From positions 21,539 to 85,538 of the forward strand of contig JAJDXM010000064.1 in NCBI GenBank assembly GCA_022823225.1: a DNA stretch of 64,000 bases, given 5' to 3'. The notes beneath the pieces were generated by a model. It was not told where the DNA came from. It ran no database searches and saw nothing but the letters and a program-made list of their open reading frames with translations. This stretch comes from Gemmatimonadota bacterium. GTDB taxonomy: Bacteria > Gemmatimonadota > Gemmatimonadetes > Longimicrobiales > Gaopeijiaceae. Each line of letters opens with the position of its first letter. Positions within the stretch are counted from its first letter, which is position 1. The position numbers were made by a program, and so were the translations under genes. This document shows, one piece after another, positions 8,903-17,729 of this stretch.

Positions 8903-8910
8903 CGTGCGCG

Positions 8911-9384
8911 TCAGCCCAGGGCCCGGACCGCGCCCAGGATTTCGTCGAAGCGAGGGAGCACTCCGGGATCGTCGCTCACCCAGGCGTAGCTGACGATCCC
9001 CTCCCGGTCGACCACGAACACCGACCGCTTGGCGATGCCGCGCAGCCCCGCCAGCTCCTCGTGGAGAACCCCGTAGGCGGTCGCCGCCTCCTTGTTGAAG
9101 TCGGACAGAACCGGGAATGGCACGCCCATGTCCTCCGCCCACCTCGCGTTCACGAACGGCGAATCGATGCTGATTCCGTACAGGGCGGCACCCAGGGCAC
9201 CCCACACCGCCCAGTTCTCGCCGACGTGGCATAATTCCTCCGTGCACACCCCGCTGAACGCGAGCGGCACGAACATCAGCACCACGGGCTCCCCGCGATG
9301 TTGCGACAGGGTCACCGGATCCTCCTTGAGGTCTCGCAGCAGCGAGAAGTCCGGTGCTTCGGATCCGACCGAGAGTTCCTTCAC
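8911..9384 (-). CDS. AhpE-like thiol peroxiredoxin
   Basis: Reduces hydroperoxides through a peroxidatic cysteine. 157 residues from GTG 9384, chosen because AGGAGA lies nine bases upstream and the thioredoxin-like fold starts directly (VKELSVGSEAPDF). The active-site segment is PLAFSGVC, with Cys47 preceded by the expected Pro and Ser; a second Cys52 follows. The length and the PLAF motif fit the one-Cys/AhpE subgroup better than the 2-Cys AhpC group. Cytoplasmic, no signal peptide. The plug-domain gene follows after eight bases, so they are probably co-transcribed. Confidence 0.88.
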   Translation of the reverse strand: MKELSVGSEAPDFSLLRDLKEDPVTLSQHRGEPVVLMFVPLAFSGVCTEELCHVGENWAVWGALGAALYGISIDSPFVNARWAEDMGVPFPVLSDFNKEAATAYGVLHEELAGLRGIAKRSVFVVDREGIVSYAWVSDDPGVLPRFDEILGAVRALG

Positions 9385-9521
9385 TTGGGTGTTTCTCCTG
9401 TTTTCGGGCTGCAGGGGCGTGTTCAGGTGTTTCGTCCCGGAAAGTAACACCTCCCGGGTGTGTCCCCGGACGCGGACCTGAGGGTGGCGCCATCCGACCC
9501 TCGCACTATATCTTAAGGACT

Positions 9522-11990
9522 ATGAACAGAATCGCCATAATCCTGCTGTCGGCGGGGGTGGTCGGCGTAGCCGCGTCCGCCCCGGTGGAGGTCCCCGCAT
9601 ACGATTGGCACGTTGCCGGGGTTGCGCCCAAGGAGGCACGGCCCGCCGCGGTCAGCGGCCCCAACGAGGTCGTGGCCGAATACTGCGTTCGCTGCCACAG
9701 CGAGCAGCGGCAGGTCGGCGGTCTCGTGCTGGAGGGCTTCGACATCGCCGACGCCCGGCAGCGCCGTCCCACCGTCGAGAAGATGATCCGCAAGCTCCGG
9801 GCCGGGATGATGCCCCCGAACGGGCAGCCGCGCCCCGAGGCGGATGTGATCGGCGCGATGGCCGCGGAGCTCGAGGACGCGATGGACGAGATCGCGGCCC
9901 GCGATCCGGATCCCGGGCGCCGCACCTTCCAGCGCCTCAACCGGGAGGAGTACAGGCGGGCGGTCAGGGACCTGCTCGGGATCGACATAGATGTGGCGAT
10001 GTTCCTTCCCCTGGACACGAAGAGCGCGAACTTCGACAACATCGCGGACGTGCAGATGCCTTCCGCCACGGTCATGGAGGGCTATCTGCGTGCGGCCGGC
10101 CAGGTCAGCCGGACGGCGCTGGGGGATCCGGACGCGGAGGTCGCCTCCACGATCTACCGGATACCGCGGGTTCAGTCGCAGAAGGAACGGGTCGAGGGCG
10201 CGCCGATCGGAACGCGCGGCGGCCTTTCGGTGATGCACAACTTCCCGGCCGACGGGAAGTACGTGTTCCATATCATGCCCTATGCCGCCGTCGAGGGCGA
10301 GGTCTTCGGACGGACCTTCGGAGCCGAGCAGATGGAGGTCTCGATCGACGGAAGGCGTGTCGCGCTCCTGGACATCGACCGGTGGATGAGCGAATCGGAG
10401 CCGAGCGGGCTGAATGTCCGGACGGATTCGATCTACGTCACCGCTGGCGAGAAGCGCGTGTCGGTGGCCTTCATCCGCCTCTTCGAGGGTGTCGTCGACG
10501 ACCTCATTCGTCCCATCGACCACACGCTGGCGGACGGGCAGATCGGGATCGGCCTCGGCGTGACGACCCAGCAGCACCTGCAGCGCGTCACGGTCCTCGG
10601 CCCCTACGACATCACGGGCGTCTCCGAGACCCCCGCGCGAAAGAGGGTCTTTACCTGCCGTCCCACGCTCGCGGAAGAGGAGTTGCCCTGCGCCCGCGAC
10701 ATCGTCACCCGTCTGGCCACCCGCGCCTACAGGCGCCCCGCGCAGGAACGCGACGTGGACGGGCTTCTCGCCTTCTACGAGCAGGGTGCGGCAAGCGGCG
10801 GCTTCGAGAAGGGCATTCGCACGGCGCTGCAGGCGATCCTGGCCAGTCCCCACTTCATCTTCCGCCTGGAAGGGCGGCCCGCGGACGTCACGGCCGAGGG
10901 CATCTATGCGATCGACAACATGGACCTGGCGTCGCGCCTTTCCTTCTTCCTGTGGGGTTCCCCGCCCGACGATCCGCTGCTGGAGGCGGCACGGTCGGGC
11001 GCGCTCTCCTCGCTGGAGGAGCTGGAGCGTCAGGCCCGCCGCATGCTCGCGGACCCCCGCGCCGAGGCTTTGGCCACGCGCTTCGCGTCGCAGTGGCTGC
11101 GGCTTCAGGATCTCGATCTCATCCATCCCGACGCGCTGACCTTCCCGTATTTCGACCAGACGCTCGCCGATGCGATGCTTCGCGAAACCGAACTCTTCTT
11201 CGACCATCTGGTGCAGGAAGACCGCCCGGTCCTCGATCTGCTCACGGCGGACTACACCTTTGTCAACGAGCGCCTGGCCCGGCACTACGGGATCACTGGA
11301 GTCCTGGGGCCTTCGTTCCGGAAGGTCGACTACCCGACCGAACGCCGTCGCGGACTGCTCGGGCACGGCAGCATCCTGACCCTCACCTCCCATCCCGACC
11401 GCACCTCCCCGGTGCTGCGCGGCAAGTGGGTGCTCGAGGTTCTGCTCGGCGCACCCCCACCGCCTCCGCCACCCGATATCCCGGCCTTCGAGGAGACGGA
11501 GGCCGCCGAGGAAGGCCGTTTCCTCACCGTGCGTGAGCGGATGGAGCAGCACAGTTCCAATCCCAACTGCAATTCCTGCCACAACGTGATCGACCCGCTC
11601 GGGCTGGCGCTGGAAAACTTCGACGTGACCGGCAGCTGGCGGATTCGCGACGGGGGCAACCCGGTGGACCCGGTCGGCGAGATGTACAACGGCAGGGAGC
11701 TGGCCGGGCCGGAGGATCTGCGCGATGCCTTGCTGGAAATCCCCGACGTGATTCTCAGCACCTTCACCGAGAACCTGATGGCCTACGCGCTGGGCCGCCG
11801 GGTCGAGTACTACGACATGCCGACCATCCGGACCATCAACCGGGAGGCGGCCGGACACGGCTACCGGATGTCGTCGTTCATCATGGGGGTCGTTCGCAGC
11901 CCGGCCTTCCGGATGGCAAGAGCCGGAACCGTCGCCGAGGAGCAGCCTGTAAGCGGAAGCGGCGCTCCCCCGGCGACGCCGATCAACTAG
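9522..11990 (+). CDS. Exported haem-motif protein, DUF1587/1595/1592/1588/1585
   Basis: 822 residues with a signal peptide (about residues 1-20). A cytochrome-c-like segment carries CVRCH (Cys55, Cys58, His59). Then, in order, come DUF1587 (about 125-200, RLNREEYRRAVRDLLG), a beta-rich region (about 220-370), DUF1595 (about 385-455), DUF1592 (about 465-595, LASRLSFFLWGSPPDD), DUF1588 (about 610-700, RRGLLGHGSIL, SHPDRTSPVLRGKWV) with a second CNSCH (Cys683, Cys686, His687), and DUF1585 at the C-terminus. This is the full architecture known from Planctomycetota, Acidobacteriota and Gemmatimonadota, where its biochemical role is unestablished. The start is ATG 9522. A DUF1552 gene follows after 31 bases, the usual partner. 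Confidence 0.93.
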   Translation: MNRIAIILLSAGVVGVAASAPVEVPAYDWHVAGVAPKEARPAAVSGPNEVVAEYCVRCHSEQRQVGGLVLEGFDIADARQRRPTVEKMIRKLRAGMMPPNGQPRPEADVIGAMAAELEDAMDEIAARDPDPGRRTFQRLNREEYRRAVRDLLGIDIDVAMFLPLDTKSANFDNIADVQMPSATVMEGYLRAAGQVSRTALGDPDAEVASTIYRIPRVQSQKERVEGAPIGTRGGLSVMHNFPADGKYVFHIMPYAAVEGEVFGRTFGAEQMEVSIDGRRVALLDIDRWMSESEPSGLNVRTDSIYVTAGEKRVSVAFIRLFEGVVDDLIRPIDHTLADGQIGIGLGVTTQQHLQRVTVLGPYDITGVSETPARKRVFTCRPTLAEEELPCARDIVTRLATRAYRRPAQERDVDGLLAFYEQGAASGGFEKGIRTALQAILASPHFIFRLEGRPADVTAEGIYAIDNMDLASRLSFFLWGSPPDDPLLEAARSGALSSLEELERQARRMLADPRAEALATRFASQWLRLQDLDLIHPDALTFPYFDQTLADAMLRETELFFDHLVQEDRPVLDLLTADYTFVNERLARHYGITGVLGPSFRKVDYPTERRRGLLGHGSILTLTSHPDRTSPVLRGKWVLEVLLGAPPPPPPPDIPAFEETEAAEEGRFLTVRERMEQHSSNPNCNSCHNVIDPLGLALENFDVTGSWRIRDGGNPVDPVGEMYNGRELAGPEDLRDALLEIPDVILSTFTENLMAYALGRRVEYYDMPTIRTINREAAGHGYRMSSFIMGVVRSPAFRMARAGTVAEEQPVSGSGAPPATPIN

Positions 11991-12021
11991 ACATTTCCAC
12001 CAGACAAGCGAGGGCACACCG

Positions 12022-13410
12022 ATGCGTTACCTCAGCGGCTCACACATTTCGCGCCGGGCCATGCTCAAGGGAGCCGGTGCGGCGATAGGACTGCCTCTGC
12101 TGGACGCGATGATCCCGGCAGGCCGGGCATTCGCATCCACCGCCACCGGAAAGGCCGCCGACAAGACCAGGCTGGTGTGCATCGAGCAGGTGCACGGAGC
12201 CGCCGGGTGCAACGCCTGGGGGGCTTCGCAGAACCTGTGGTCTCCCGCGGAGACGGGACGCGACTTCGATCTGTCGCCCGGCAGTCTGCGTCCCCTCGAG
12301 CCGTTCCGGAAATACCTCACGATCGTCAGCGACACCGACTCGCGGATGGCGGATGCGCACGCTCCGGCCGAAATCGGTGGCGACCACTTCCGGACCAGCG
12401 CGGTCTTCCTCACGCAGGCCCGTCCGAAGCAGACGCAGGGCTCCGATGTCCGCGTGGGCACTTCGATGGACCAGCTCTACGTGCAGCGGTTCGGGCAGGA
12501 TACGCCGATCCCGTCGCTGCAGCTGTCAATCGAGAACGTGGACCAGGCCGGCGGGTGCGCCTACGGGTACGCCTGCGTCTACACGGACACGATCAGCTGG
12601 GCGTCGCCCACGCAGCCGCTCCCCATGATCCGGGACCCGCGCGCCGTCTTCGAGCAGTTGTTCGGGGCCGGCGGGACGCCCGAGCAGCGGGCCGAGCGGC
12701 TCCTCACCGACCGCAGCATCCTGGACTGGGTGATCGGCGAGATGTCGTCTCTCAGGCGCCAGCTCGATCCGTCGGATCTCCACCGCCTGGACCAGTACGC
12801 GCAGAACATCCGCGAACTGGAACAGCGCATCGGCCGGATCGAGGCCCAGAACACGAGCGGCGAGAAGCGACAGATTCCGGAGGCTCCGGCGGGGGTCCCC
12901 GACTCTTTCGAAGAGCATGTGAAGCTGATGTTCGATCTCCAGGTGCTGGCCTTCCTGTCCGACACCACCAGGGTTTTCTCCTTCAAGCTCGGCCGCGACG
13001 CTTCGCCCCGGGTGTACCCGGAGTCGGGCGTCGAGGCACCCTTCCACGCGTCGTCGCACCATGGGGGCCGGGAGGACCGGGTCAAGGCGTTCGCGAAGAT
13101 CAACGAGTACCACGTGTCGATGGTTCCCTATTTCCTCGAGCGCCTGCAGGCCGCGACCGAAGGCGATGGGAACCTGCTGGACAAGACCATGGTCGTCTAC
13201 GGGTCGGCGATGGCCGACGGCAACCTGCACAACCACGCCCGTTGCCCGCTCTTCCTGGTCGGCGGCGCCAACGGCGCGCTGGAGGGGGAGCAGCACATCA
13301 GGGCCCGGGCGGGCACGCCGATGGCCAACGTCATGCTGAGCCTTCTGCACAAGCTCGGCGCCGAGGACATCGACACGTTCGGGGACAGCACCGGCCACTT
13401 CGCGATCTAG
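12022..13410 (+). CDS. Tat-exported DUF1552 protein
   Basis: 462 residues beginning with a twin-arginine signal (SRRAMLKGAGAAIGLPLLDA; Arg11-Arg12). The rest is one DUF1552 domain, distantly like DUF1501 and sulfatase or phosphatase folds, with conserved His/Asp-rich stretches such as FHASSHHGG and GNLHNHARCP. It almost always follows a DUF1592-type gene, as here, and the pair is thought to act in the periplasm; the substrate is unknown. GCGAGGG upstream is a weak ribosome site. The TAG stop is immediately followed by a decayed copy of the dispersed repeat seen elsewhere in this window. Confidence 0.92.
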   Translation: MRYLSGSHISRRAMLKGAGAAIGLPLLDAMIPAGRAFASTATGKAADKTRLVCIEQVHGAAGCNAWGASQNLWSPAETGRDFDLSPGSLRPLEPFRKYLTIVSDTDSRMADAHAPAEIGGDHFRTSAVFLTQARPKQTQGSDVRVGTSMDQLYVQRFGQDTPIPSLQLSIENVDQAGGCAYGYACVYTDTISWASPTQPLPMIRDPRAVFEQLFGAGGTPEQRAERLLTDRSILDWVIGEMSSLRRQLDPSDLHRLDQYAQNIRELEQRIGRIEAQNTSGEKRQIPEAPAGVPDSFEEHVKLMFDLQVLAFLSDTTRVFSFKLGRDASPRVYPESGVEAPFHASSHHGGREDRVKAFAKINEYHVSMVPYFLERLQAATEGDGNLLDKTMVVYGSAMADGNLHNHARCPLFLVGGANGALEGEQHIRARAGTPMANVMLSLLHKLGAEDIDTFGDSTGHFAI

Positions 13411-13476
13411 CGGTCCGTGGTTGGTCTCCGCGTAGCACGGGGGGCGACGAGGCGCCGGGCTGGCCAGGCACGGCGG
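13409..13476 (+). repeat. Decayed left-end copy of the dispersed repeat
   Basis: Directly after the DUF1552 TAG stop (CTAG at 13407-13410) the sequence reads CGGTCCGTGG and then, after a diverged stretch, GGCGACGAGGCGCCGGGCTGG-like bases. These match the left end of the repeats at 40110 and 49541 with substitutions and small gaps. The right half is absent; the ankyrin gene's ribosome site follows. Confidence 0.55.
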
Positions 13477-13503
13477 ACGCCAACACCTGCCAAGGGGGGT
13501 GAA

Positions 13504-15372
13504 ATGATGACTGGTCCACGCCGCGGCACTGCCGCGGGCATCGCCATCACCGTCGCTCTGGCGGCGGCGACCTTCGCGGGCACGCCCGCGGATTCACCGG
13601 TGGCCGACGCGGCCGAACGGGGAGACCTGGCGGAGGTGCGCTCGCTGCTCCGGGGCGGCGCCGACGTCAACGCCGCACAGAACGACGGCATGACCGCGCT
13701 CCACTGGGCCGCTGCCGGCGGGCACGCCGAGATGGCCCGAACGCTCCTGTACGCGGGCGCCGCGGTACGCTCCACCACCCGGCTCGGCGGCTACACGCCG
13801 CTCCACCTCGCGGCACGCTCCGGGGACGCCGGAATCGCCGGGATTCTCCTGGACGCCGGCGCCGACCCCAATGCGTACACGACGACCGGCGTCACGCCGA
13901 TGCACTTCGCAGCCGACGCCGACGCCGCCGCGGTCGTTGCGGCGCTCGCGGCGATGGGAGGGGACGCGAACGCGCGGGACACCTTCTCCGAGCGCACTCC
14001 GCTCATGTTCGCGGCCGTCCGCGGTGCCAACGGTGCCGTGAAGGCCCTCCTGGAAGCGGGCGCCGATCCTTCACTCGAGACCGCAATCAAGGATTATGAG
14101 GCGGTCTCCAGCGCCCTCCGGGCGGACCAGCGCCAGCGAGCCCGGATAAAGGCCGCCTCGGAAGAGCCCGAAGAGGAGGAACAGGGCGCGGCCGCGCAGG
14201 CACAGCAGGCGCAGGCGCAACAGGCGCAGGCCCGTCAGGCGCAGGCGCAACAGGCGCAACGGCAAGCGACGCCTCCGCAGGGCCGGACTCCGCCGGCGGC
14301 AGGCCAGGGGCCGCCGGAGACGCCGCCGCCCGCGTTGCCCCCGGTCAGGGCCCTGAGCTCCACGCAGCAGATCGGGAAGCAGGGCGGCTTTACCGCGCTC
14401 CACTACGCCGTGCGCGAAGGTCATCGAGCGACGGCGAGGTTGCTGGTCGACGGCGGGACCGATCTCGACCACCCCACGGGGGGCGACGAGTCGACACCGA
14501 TGCTGGTTGCGGTCATCAATGGTCACTACGATCTCGCGCGCGACCTGCTCGAGCGCGGAGCGGACCCCAACCTCACCAGCGACGACGGCGCCGCGCCGCT
14601 CTTCGCAACTCTGAACATCGAGTGGTCGCTGAGGACCTGGTATCCGCAGCCCGCAGCCTTCAGGCAGCAGGAAACGAGCTACCTCGAGCTGATGCGCCTG
14701 CTCCTGGAAGCCGGCGCGGACCCGAACCAGCGCACGTCCACGCACATCTGGTACGCGGCCTACAACGCCGGCCGGATGGGCGTCGACTTCACCGGCGCGA
14801 CGCCATTCTGGAGAGCCGCCTACGCCGCCGACGTCGACGCGATGCGGCTGCTCGTGGAGTATGGGGCGGATCCCGACATCTCGACACTGAAGCTCCCTGG
14901 CCGGCGCAGCTTCGCCTTCCCGGGCGCCGCGGCCGAGCAGGAAGAGAGGACCGATCCGTCCGGCCTTCCACCCGTACCGACGGGCGGCCCGGCCGTCCAC
15001 CCGCTGCACGCGGCCGCCGGGGTCGGGTTCGGCACCTCAAGGGTCGCGCAGCAGCACCGCAGCGTGCCCGACGGGTGGTTGCCAGCGGTGCGCTACCTGA
15101 TCGAGGAACTGGGCGTGGACCCCAACCTGCGCGACCACGACGGATTTAATGCGATCCATCACGCCGCCGCGCGGGGCGACAATGCCACGATCCTGTACCT
15201 CTACGGCCAGGGCGCGGATGTCCGAGCAATCAGCCGCCGGGGCCAGAATACCGCCGACCTGGCGAACAGCCCCGAGCAGCGCGCGCAGCCCCATCCGGCG
15301 ACGGTGGCGCTGCTGGAGAAGCTCGGCTCGAAGAACAACCATCAGTGCCGCTCATGCGGGGGACGCCGCTGA
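13504..15372 (+). CDS. Secreted ankyrin-repeat protein with Gln/Ala-rich linker
   Basis: 622 residues. The start is ATG 13504 (or 13507), just after AAGGGGGGTGA; the open frame upstream covers the repeat remnant and is not coding. A signal peptide (about 1-30) is followed by four ankyrin repeats (about 30-195: TALHWAAAGGH, TPLHLAARSGD, TPMHFAADADA, TPLMFAAVRGA). Then come a low-complexity linker of Gln/Ala then Pro (about 230-285) and a second block of about six repeats, some irregular (TALHYAVREGH, TPMLVAVINGH, ATPFWRAAYAAD, NAIHHAAARGD). The repeats should form a binding scaffold, probably periplasmic. Its position after DUF1592 and DUF1552 genes suggests a shared exported function. The stop overlaps the next start as TGATG. 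Confidence 0.9.
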   Translation: MMTGPRRGTAAGIAITVALAAATFAGTPADSPVADAAERGDLAEVRSLLRGGADVNAAQNDGMTALHWAAAGGHAEMARTLLYAGAAVRSTTRLGGYTPLHLAARSGDAGIAGILLDAGADPNAYTTTGVTPMHFAADADAAAVVAALAAMGGDANARDTFSERTPLMFAAVRGANGAVKALLEAGADPSLETAIKDYEAVSSALRADQRQRARIKAASEEPEEEEQGAAAQAQQAQAQQAQARQAQAQQAQRQATPPQGRTPPAAGQGPPETPPPALPPVRALSSTQQIGKQGGFTALHYAVREGHRATARLLVDGGTDLDHPTGGDESTPMLVAVINGHYDLARDLLERGADPNLTSDDGAAPLFATLNIEWSLRTWYPQPAAFRQQETSYLELMRLLLEAGADPNQRTSTHIWYAAYNAGRMGVDFTGATPFWRAAYAADVDAMRLLVEYGADPDISTLKLPGRRSFAFPGAAAEQEERTDPSGLPPVPTGGPAVHPLHAAAGVGFGTSRVAQQHRSVPDGWLPAVRYLIEELGVDPNLRDHDGFNAIHHAAARGDNATILYLYGQGADVRAISRRGQNTADLANSPEQRAQPHPATVALLEKLGSKNNHQCRSCGGRR

Positions 15373-15986
15373 TGGGCATCGGGGCCGCGCCAATGCGCGG
15401 CATGGGCCGATACGGTGCGAACGATCGCACGCGCCTGCGGTCACGCTGCCGCCGGCGTGGGTTGGTCACCGGACTGCTGCTGGCGCCACTGGCGAGCGCC
15501 GGCGCCGCGGCCCAGGACACCGAATGGAACCGGTACACCCTCGAAGGGCTCGACGGCGTGTACGTCCGGGCCGAGACCAACCAGGCCTGTGAAGGCGCTG
15601 GAGTGTCGGCCGAATCGATACGCGCGGCGGCCGAGGCGGCGCTCACGGAAACCGAGGTGCCCCTGCTGACCGAGCGGGAGATGCTCGGAAGCCCGGGCCT
15701 CCCGGAACTGCGGGTGGCCTACGAATGCGGGGGCGGGGTGGCGGGAGTGGTCGGGTACTCGGTTTCGGTGCGTCTGATGCAGGCCACCCAGATGATCCGC
15801 GACACCCAGATTACCTTGTCGGAGGCGGTCACGTGGTATGCCACCACCGTGGGCGTCGCGGAAGCGGGCGCCACCGCGGAGGCTCTGGACGGGGCACTGC
15901 GGGCCAATCTGGCCGAATTCGCGGAGGCCTTCCAGGCGGCCAACGGAGACGAAGGGGGCGGCCAGGGCAGCGGGCCCGTGGAATAG
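15372..15986 (+). CDS. Hypothetical exported protein coupled to the ankyrin gene
   Basis: 204 residues from ATG 15372, which shares its A with the TGA of the ankyrin gene (TGATG), a classical reinitiation arrangement; Met codons at 15393 and 15402 are alternatives. A basic N-region and hydrophobic stretch (TGLLLAPLASAGAAA) form a signal peptide. The mature part is a small alpha/beta protein with two Cys residues (about 71 and 116) that may pair, and a Glu/Gly-rich tail. I do not recognise the family. Coupling implies co-expression with the ankyrin protein. Confidence 0.7.
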   Translation: MGIGAAPMRGMGRYGANDRTRLRSRCRRRGLVTGLLLAPLASAGAAAQDTEWNRYTLEGLDGVYVRAETNQACEGAGVSAESIRAAAEAALTETEVPLLTEREMLGSPGLPELRVAYECGGGVAGVVGYSVSVRLMQATQMIRDTQITLSEAVTWYATTVGVAEAGATAEALDGALRANLAEFAEAFQAANGDEGGGQGSGPVE

Positions 15987-16015
15987 ACACCCGCTGTATT
16001 CCGGCGCCGATGCGT

Positions 16016-16050
16016 CCGGGCCGGCTGCGGTTTCGCGGCTGCCGGCCGGG
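16016..16050. terminator. Hairpin between convergent genes
   Basis: An inverted repeat (CCGGGCCGGC against GCCGGCCGGG, one imperfection) with further pairing in its loop fills the 68-bp gap between two convergent genes. It has no T tract, so it is a likely but unproven bidirectional terminator. Confidence 0.4.
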
Positions 16051-16054
16051 AGGG

Positions 16055-17707
16055 TCAGACTCCGGTCGGCGGCGTATCGATCTCCAGCAGCGCAATCGCG
16101 ACTCGGCGCGCATCGTCGAGAGTCTCCACGATGTGCCCTGCCGGTACGTGGCGAAGGATGTCGAGTGTATGGAGGGTCTCGGCCACCCTTCCCTTCAAGC
16201 CCATCACGATGACCTTCGTTTGTGAACGGCCCGCCACCTCGATGAGCTGTTCGACGAGCATCGCGGCGCTGTCGTCGAGTAAGGTGGCCCGGGAAAAGTC
16301 GAAGATCACGAGTTCGTGTTCGCCGATGTCCGCGCCCACCACCGTCACCAGCTTGTGCGCCGACGCGACCGTGAAGCTCCCCCTGAGCGCAACCAGCCCC
16401 GACCGGGCCGCGTATTCGTCCGCAGCCGCCATCATCTCCGGGTGTTCCGCGAAGAAGGCCCGGTCGAGCAGCGGTACCGACACCACGCTGTCCAGCTCCA
16501 GCACCTCCATCGCCTGGGCGTGCGCCATCCCCGCGACGATCAGCCCGATCGCCACGGCGGTCACCAGGTCGACGAAGACGGTGAGCGCCAGCGTGACCAG
16601 CATCACCACCAGGTGGGCCCGACGGATGCGGTGGATGCGCCTCAGCAGCCGCCAGTCGATGATGTCCCACCCGACTTTCATCAGGATCCCGGCTAGAACG
16701 GCATGAGGGATCGGTTCCACGAACCGGCCCAGGCCGAGCAACAGTCCGAGAACGAGGACGGCGCGCAGCGCCCCCGACACCCGGGTCGTCCCGCCGGCAC
16801 GGATGTTCGTCACGGTCCCCATCGTGGCCCCGGCTCCGGGCAGTCCGCCGAAGATCCCGGAAACGACGTTGCCGATCCCCTGCCCCACCAGCTCGCGGTT
16901 GGGACTGTGTTGCCGGCCCGTGAGCGAGTCGGCCACGAGCGACGTCAGCAGGCTGTCGACCGAGCCGAGGAGCGCCAGGATCAGCGCGGGCTGTGCGGCG
17001 GCGAGCAGAAAGTCGATCGAGGGCATTGTCGCCTGGATTCCGGGAAGACCCCTCGGGACGGGGCCGATGACCGGGACATTCGTCAGCCACAACACGCCCA
17101 TCAGCGTGCCTGCCACGAGCGCGACCAGCACCGGAGGCGCGAACTTCGACAGCCGCCGCGGCCAGAGGACAGTGACCGCCAGAGTGACCGCGGCGATTGC
17201 GAGCGCCTGGAAGTTGACCGAGTCGAAAGCCGATGAGAGCGCGCGCACTGCGCCTGGCGCACCTCCCGAGGGGGCGGGCGCACCAATGAACGGAAGCGAC
17301 TGGATCAGCATGATGATGACACCGATCCCGGACATGAAGCCGGAGACCACCACGTGGGGCGTGTAGACGACGAAACGCCCTATCCTGAGCGTGCCGAGCG
17401 CCACTTGAAGCAGTCCGGCGACAATCACGATCGCGAAGGCCTCGCCCAGGGTGGAGGCGTGTGTGGTCACGATCACCGACATCGCCACCGTCATCGGCGC
17501 CGTCGGGCCCGAGATCTGCGAACGGGTGCCGCCGAACACCGACGCGAAGAACCCGACGGCGATGACCCCGTACATCCCCGCCGCCGCGCCCAGTCCCGAT
17601 GCCACGCCGAAGGCGAGCGCCACCGGCAGCGCGACGACCGCCGAGGTCAGCCCGCCGAACAGGTCGCCGCGGAGGGTCTCCAGGCCGTACCGTTCGGGGT
17701 GCTGCAC
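16055..17707 (-). CDS. SulP family anion transporter with STAS domain
   Basis: 550 residues from GTG 17707, preceded by GGGGAGG eight bases upstream; the open frame continues into the preceding gene and was not used. The N-terminal SulP membrane domain spans about residues 15-410 (family patterns VVALPVALAFGVASG and SGPTAPMTVAMS, and the GQGIGNVVSGIFGGLPGAGA segment). A cytoplasmic STAS domain at about 440-545 contains DFSRATLLDDSAA, the anti-sigma-antagonist-like phosphoacceptor region. It would move sulfate, bicarbonate or another inorganic anion across the inner membrane. It lies 22 bases after the serine hydrolase gene, in the same direction. Confidence 0.92.
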   Translation of the reverse strand: MQHPERYGLETLRGDLFGGLTSAVVALPVALAFGVASGLGAAAGMYGVIAVGFFASVFGGTRSQISGPTAPMTVAMSVIVTTHASTLGEAFAIVIVAGLLQVALGTLRIGRFVVYTPHVVVSGFMSGIGVIIMLIQSLPFIGAPAPSGGAPGAVRALSSAFDSVNFQALAIAAVTLAVTVLWPRRLSKFAPPVLVALVAGTLMGVLWLTNVPVIGPVPRGLPGIQATMPSIDFLLAAAQPALILALLGSVDSLLTSLVADSLTGRQHSPNRELVGQGIGNVVSGIFGGLPGAGATMGTVTNIRAGGTTRVSGALRAVLVLGLLLGLGRFVEPIPHAVLAGILMKVGWDIIDWRLLRRIHRIRRAHLVVMLVTLALTVFVDLVTAVAIGLIVAGMAHAQAMEVLELDSVVSVPLLDRAFFAEHPEMMAAADEYAARSGLVALRGSFTVASAHKLVTVVGADIGEHELVIFDFSRATLLDDSAAMLVEQLIEVAGRSQTKVIVMGLKGRVAETLHTLDILRHVPAGHIVETLDDARRVAIALLEIDTPPTGV

Positions 17708-17729
17708 GTCTGCGGCCTCCCCGCGCTTC

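Noticed and set aside
9513..12017. 834-codon open frame antisense to the DUF1592 gene
   Set aside because: Mirrors the third-position GC pattern of the real gene; no motif, no ribosome site.
14191..14340. Tandem repeat or CRISPR-like array in the ankyrin gene
   Set aside because: It is an in-frame Gln/Ala codon repeat encoding a linker, with no spacers. No CRISPR array was seen anywhere in the window.
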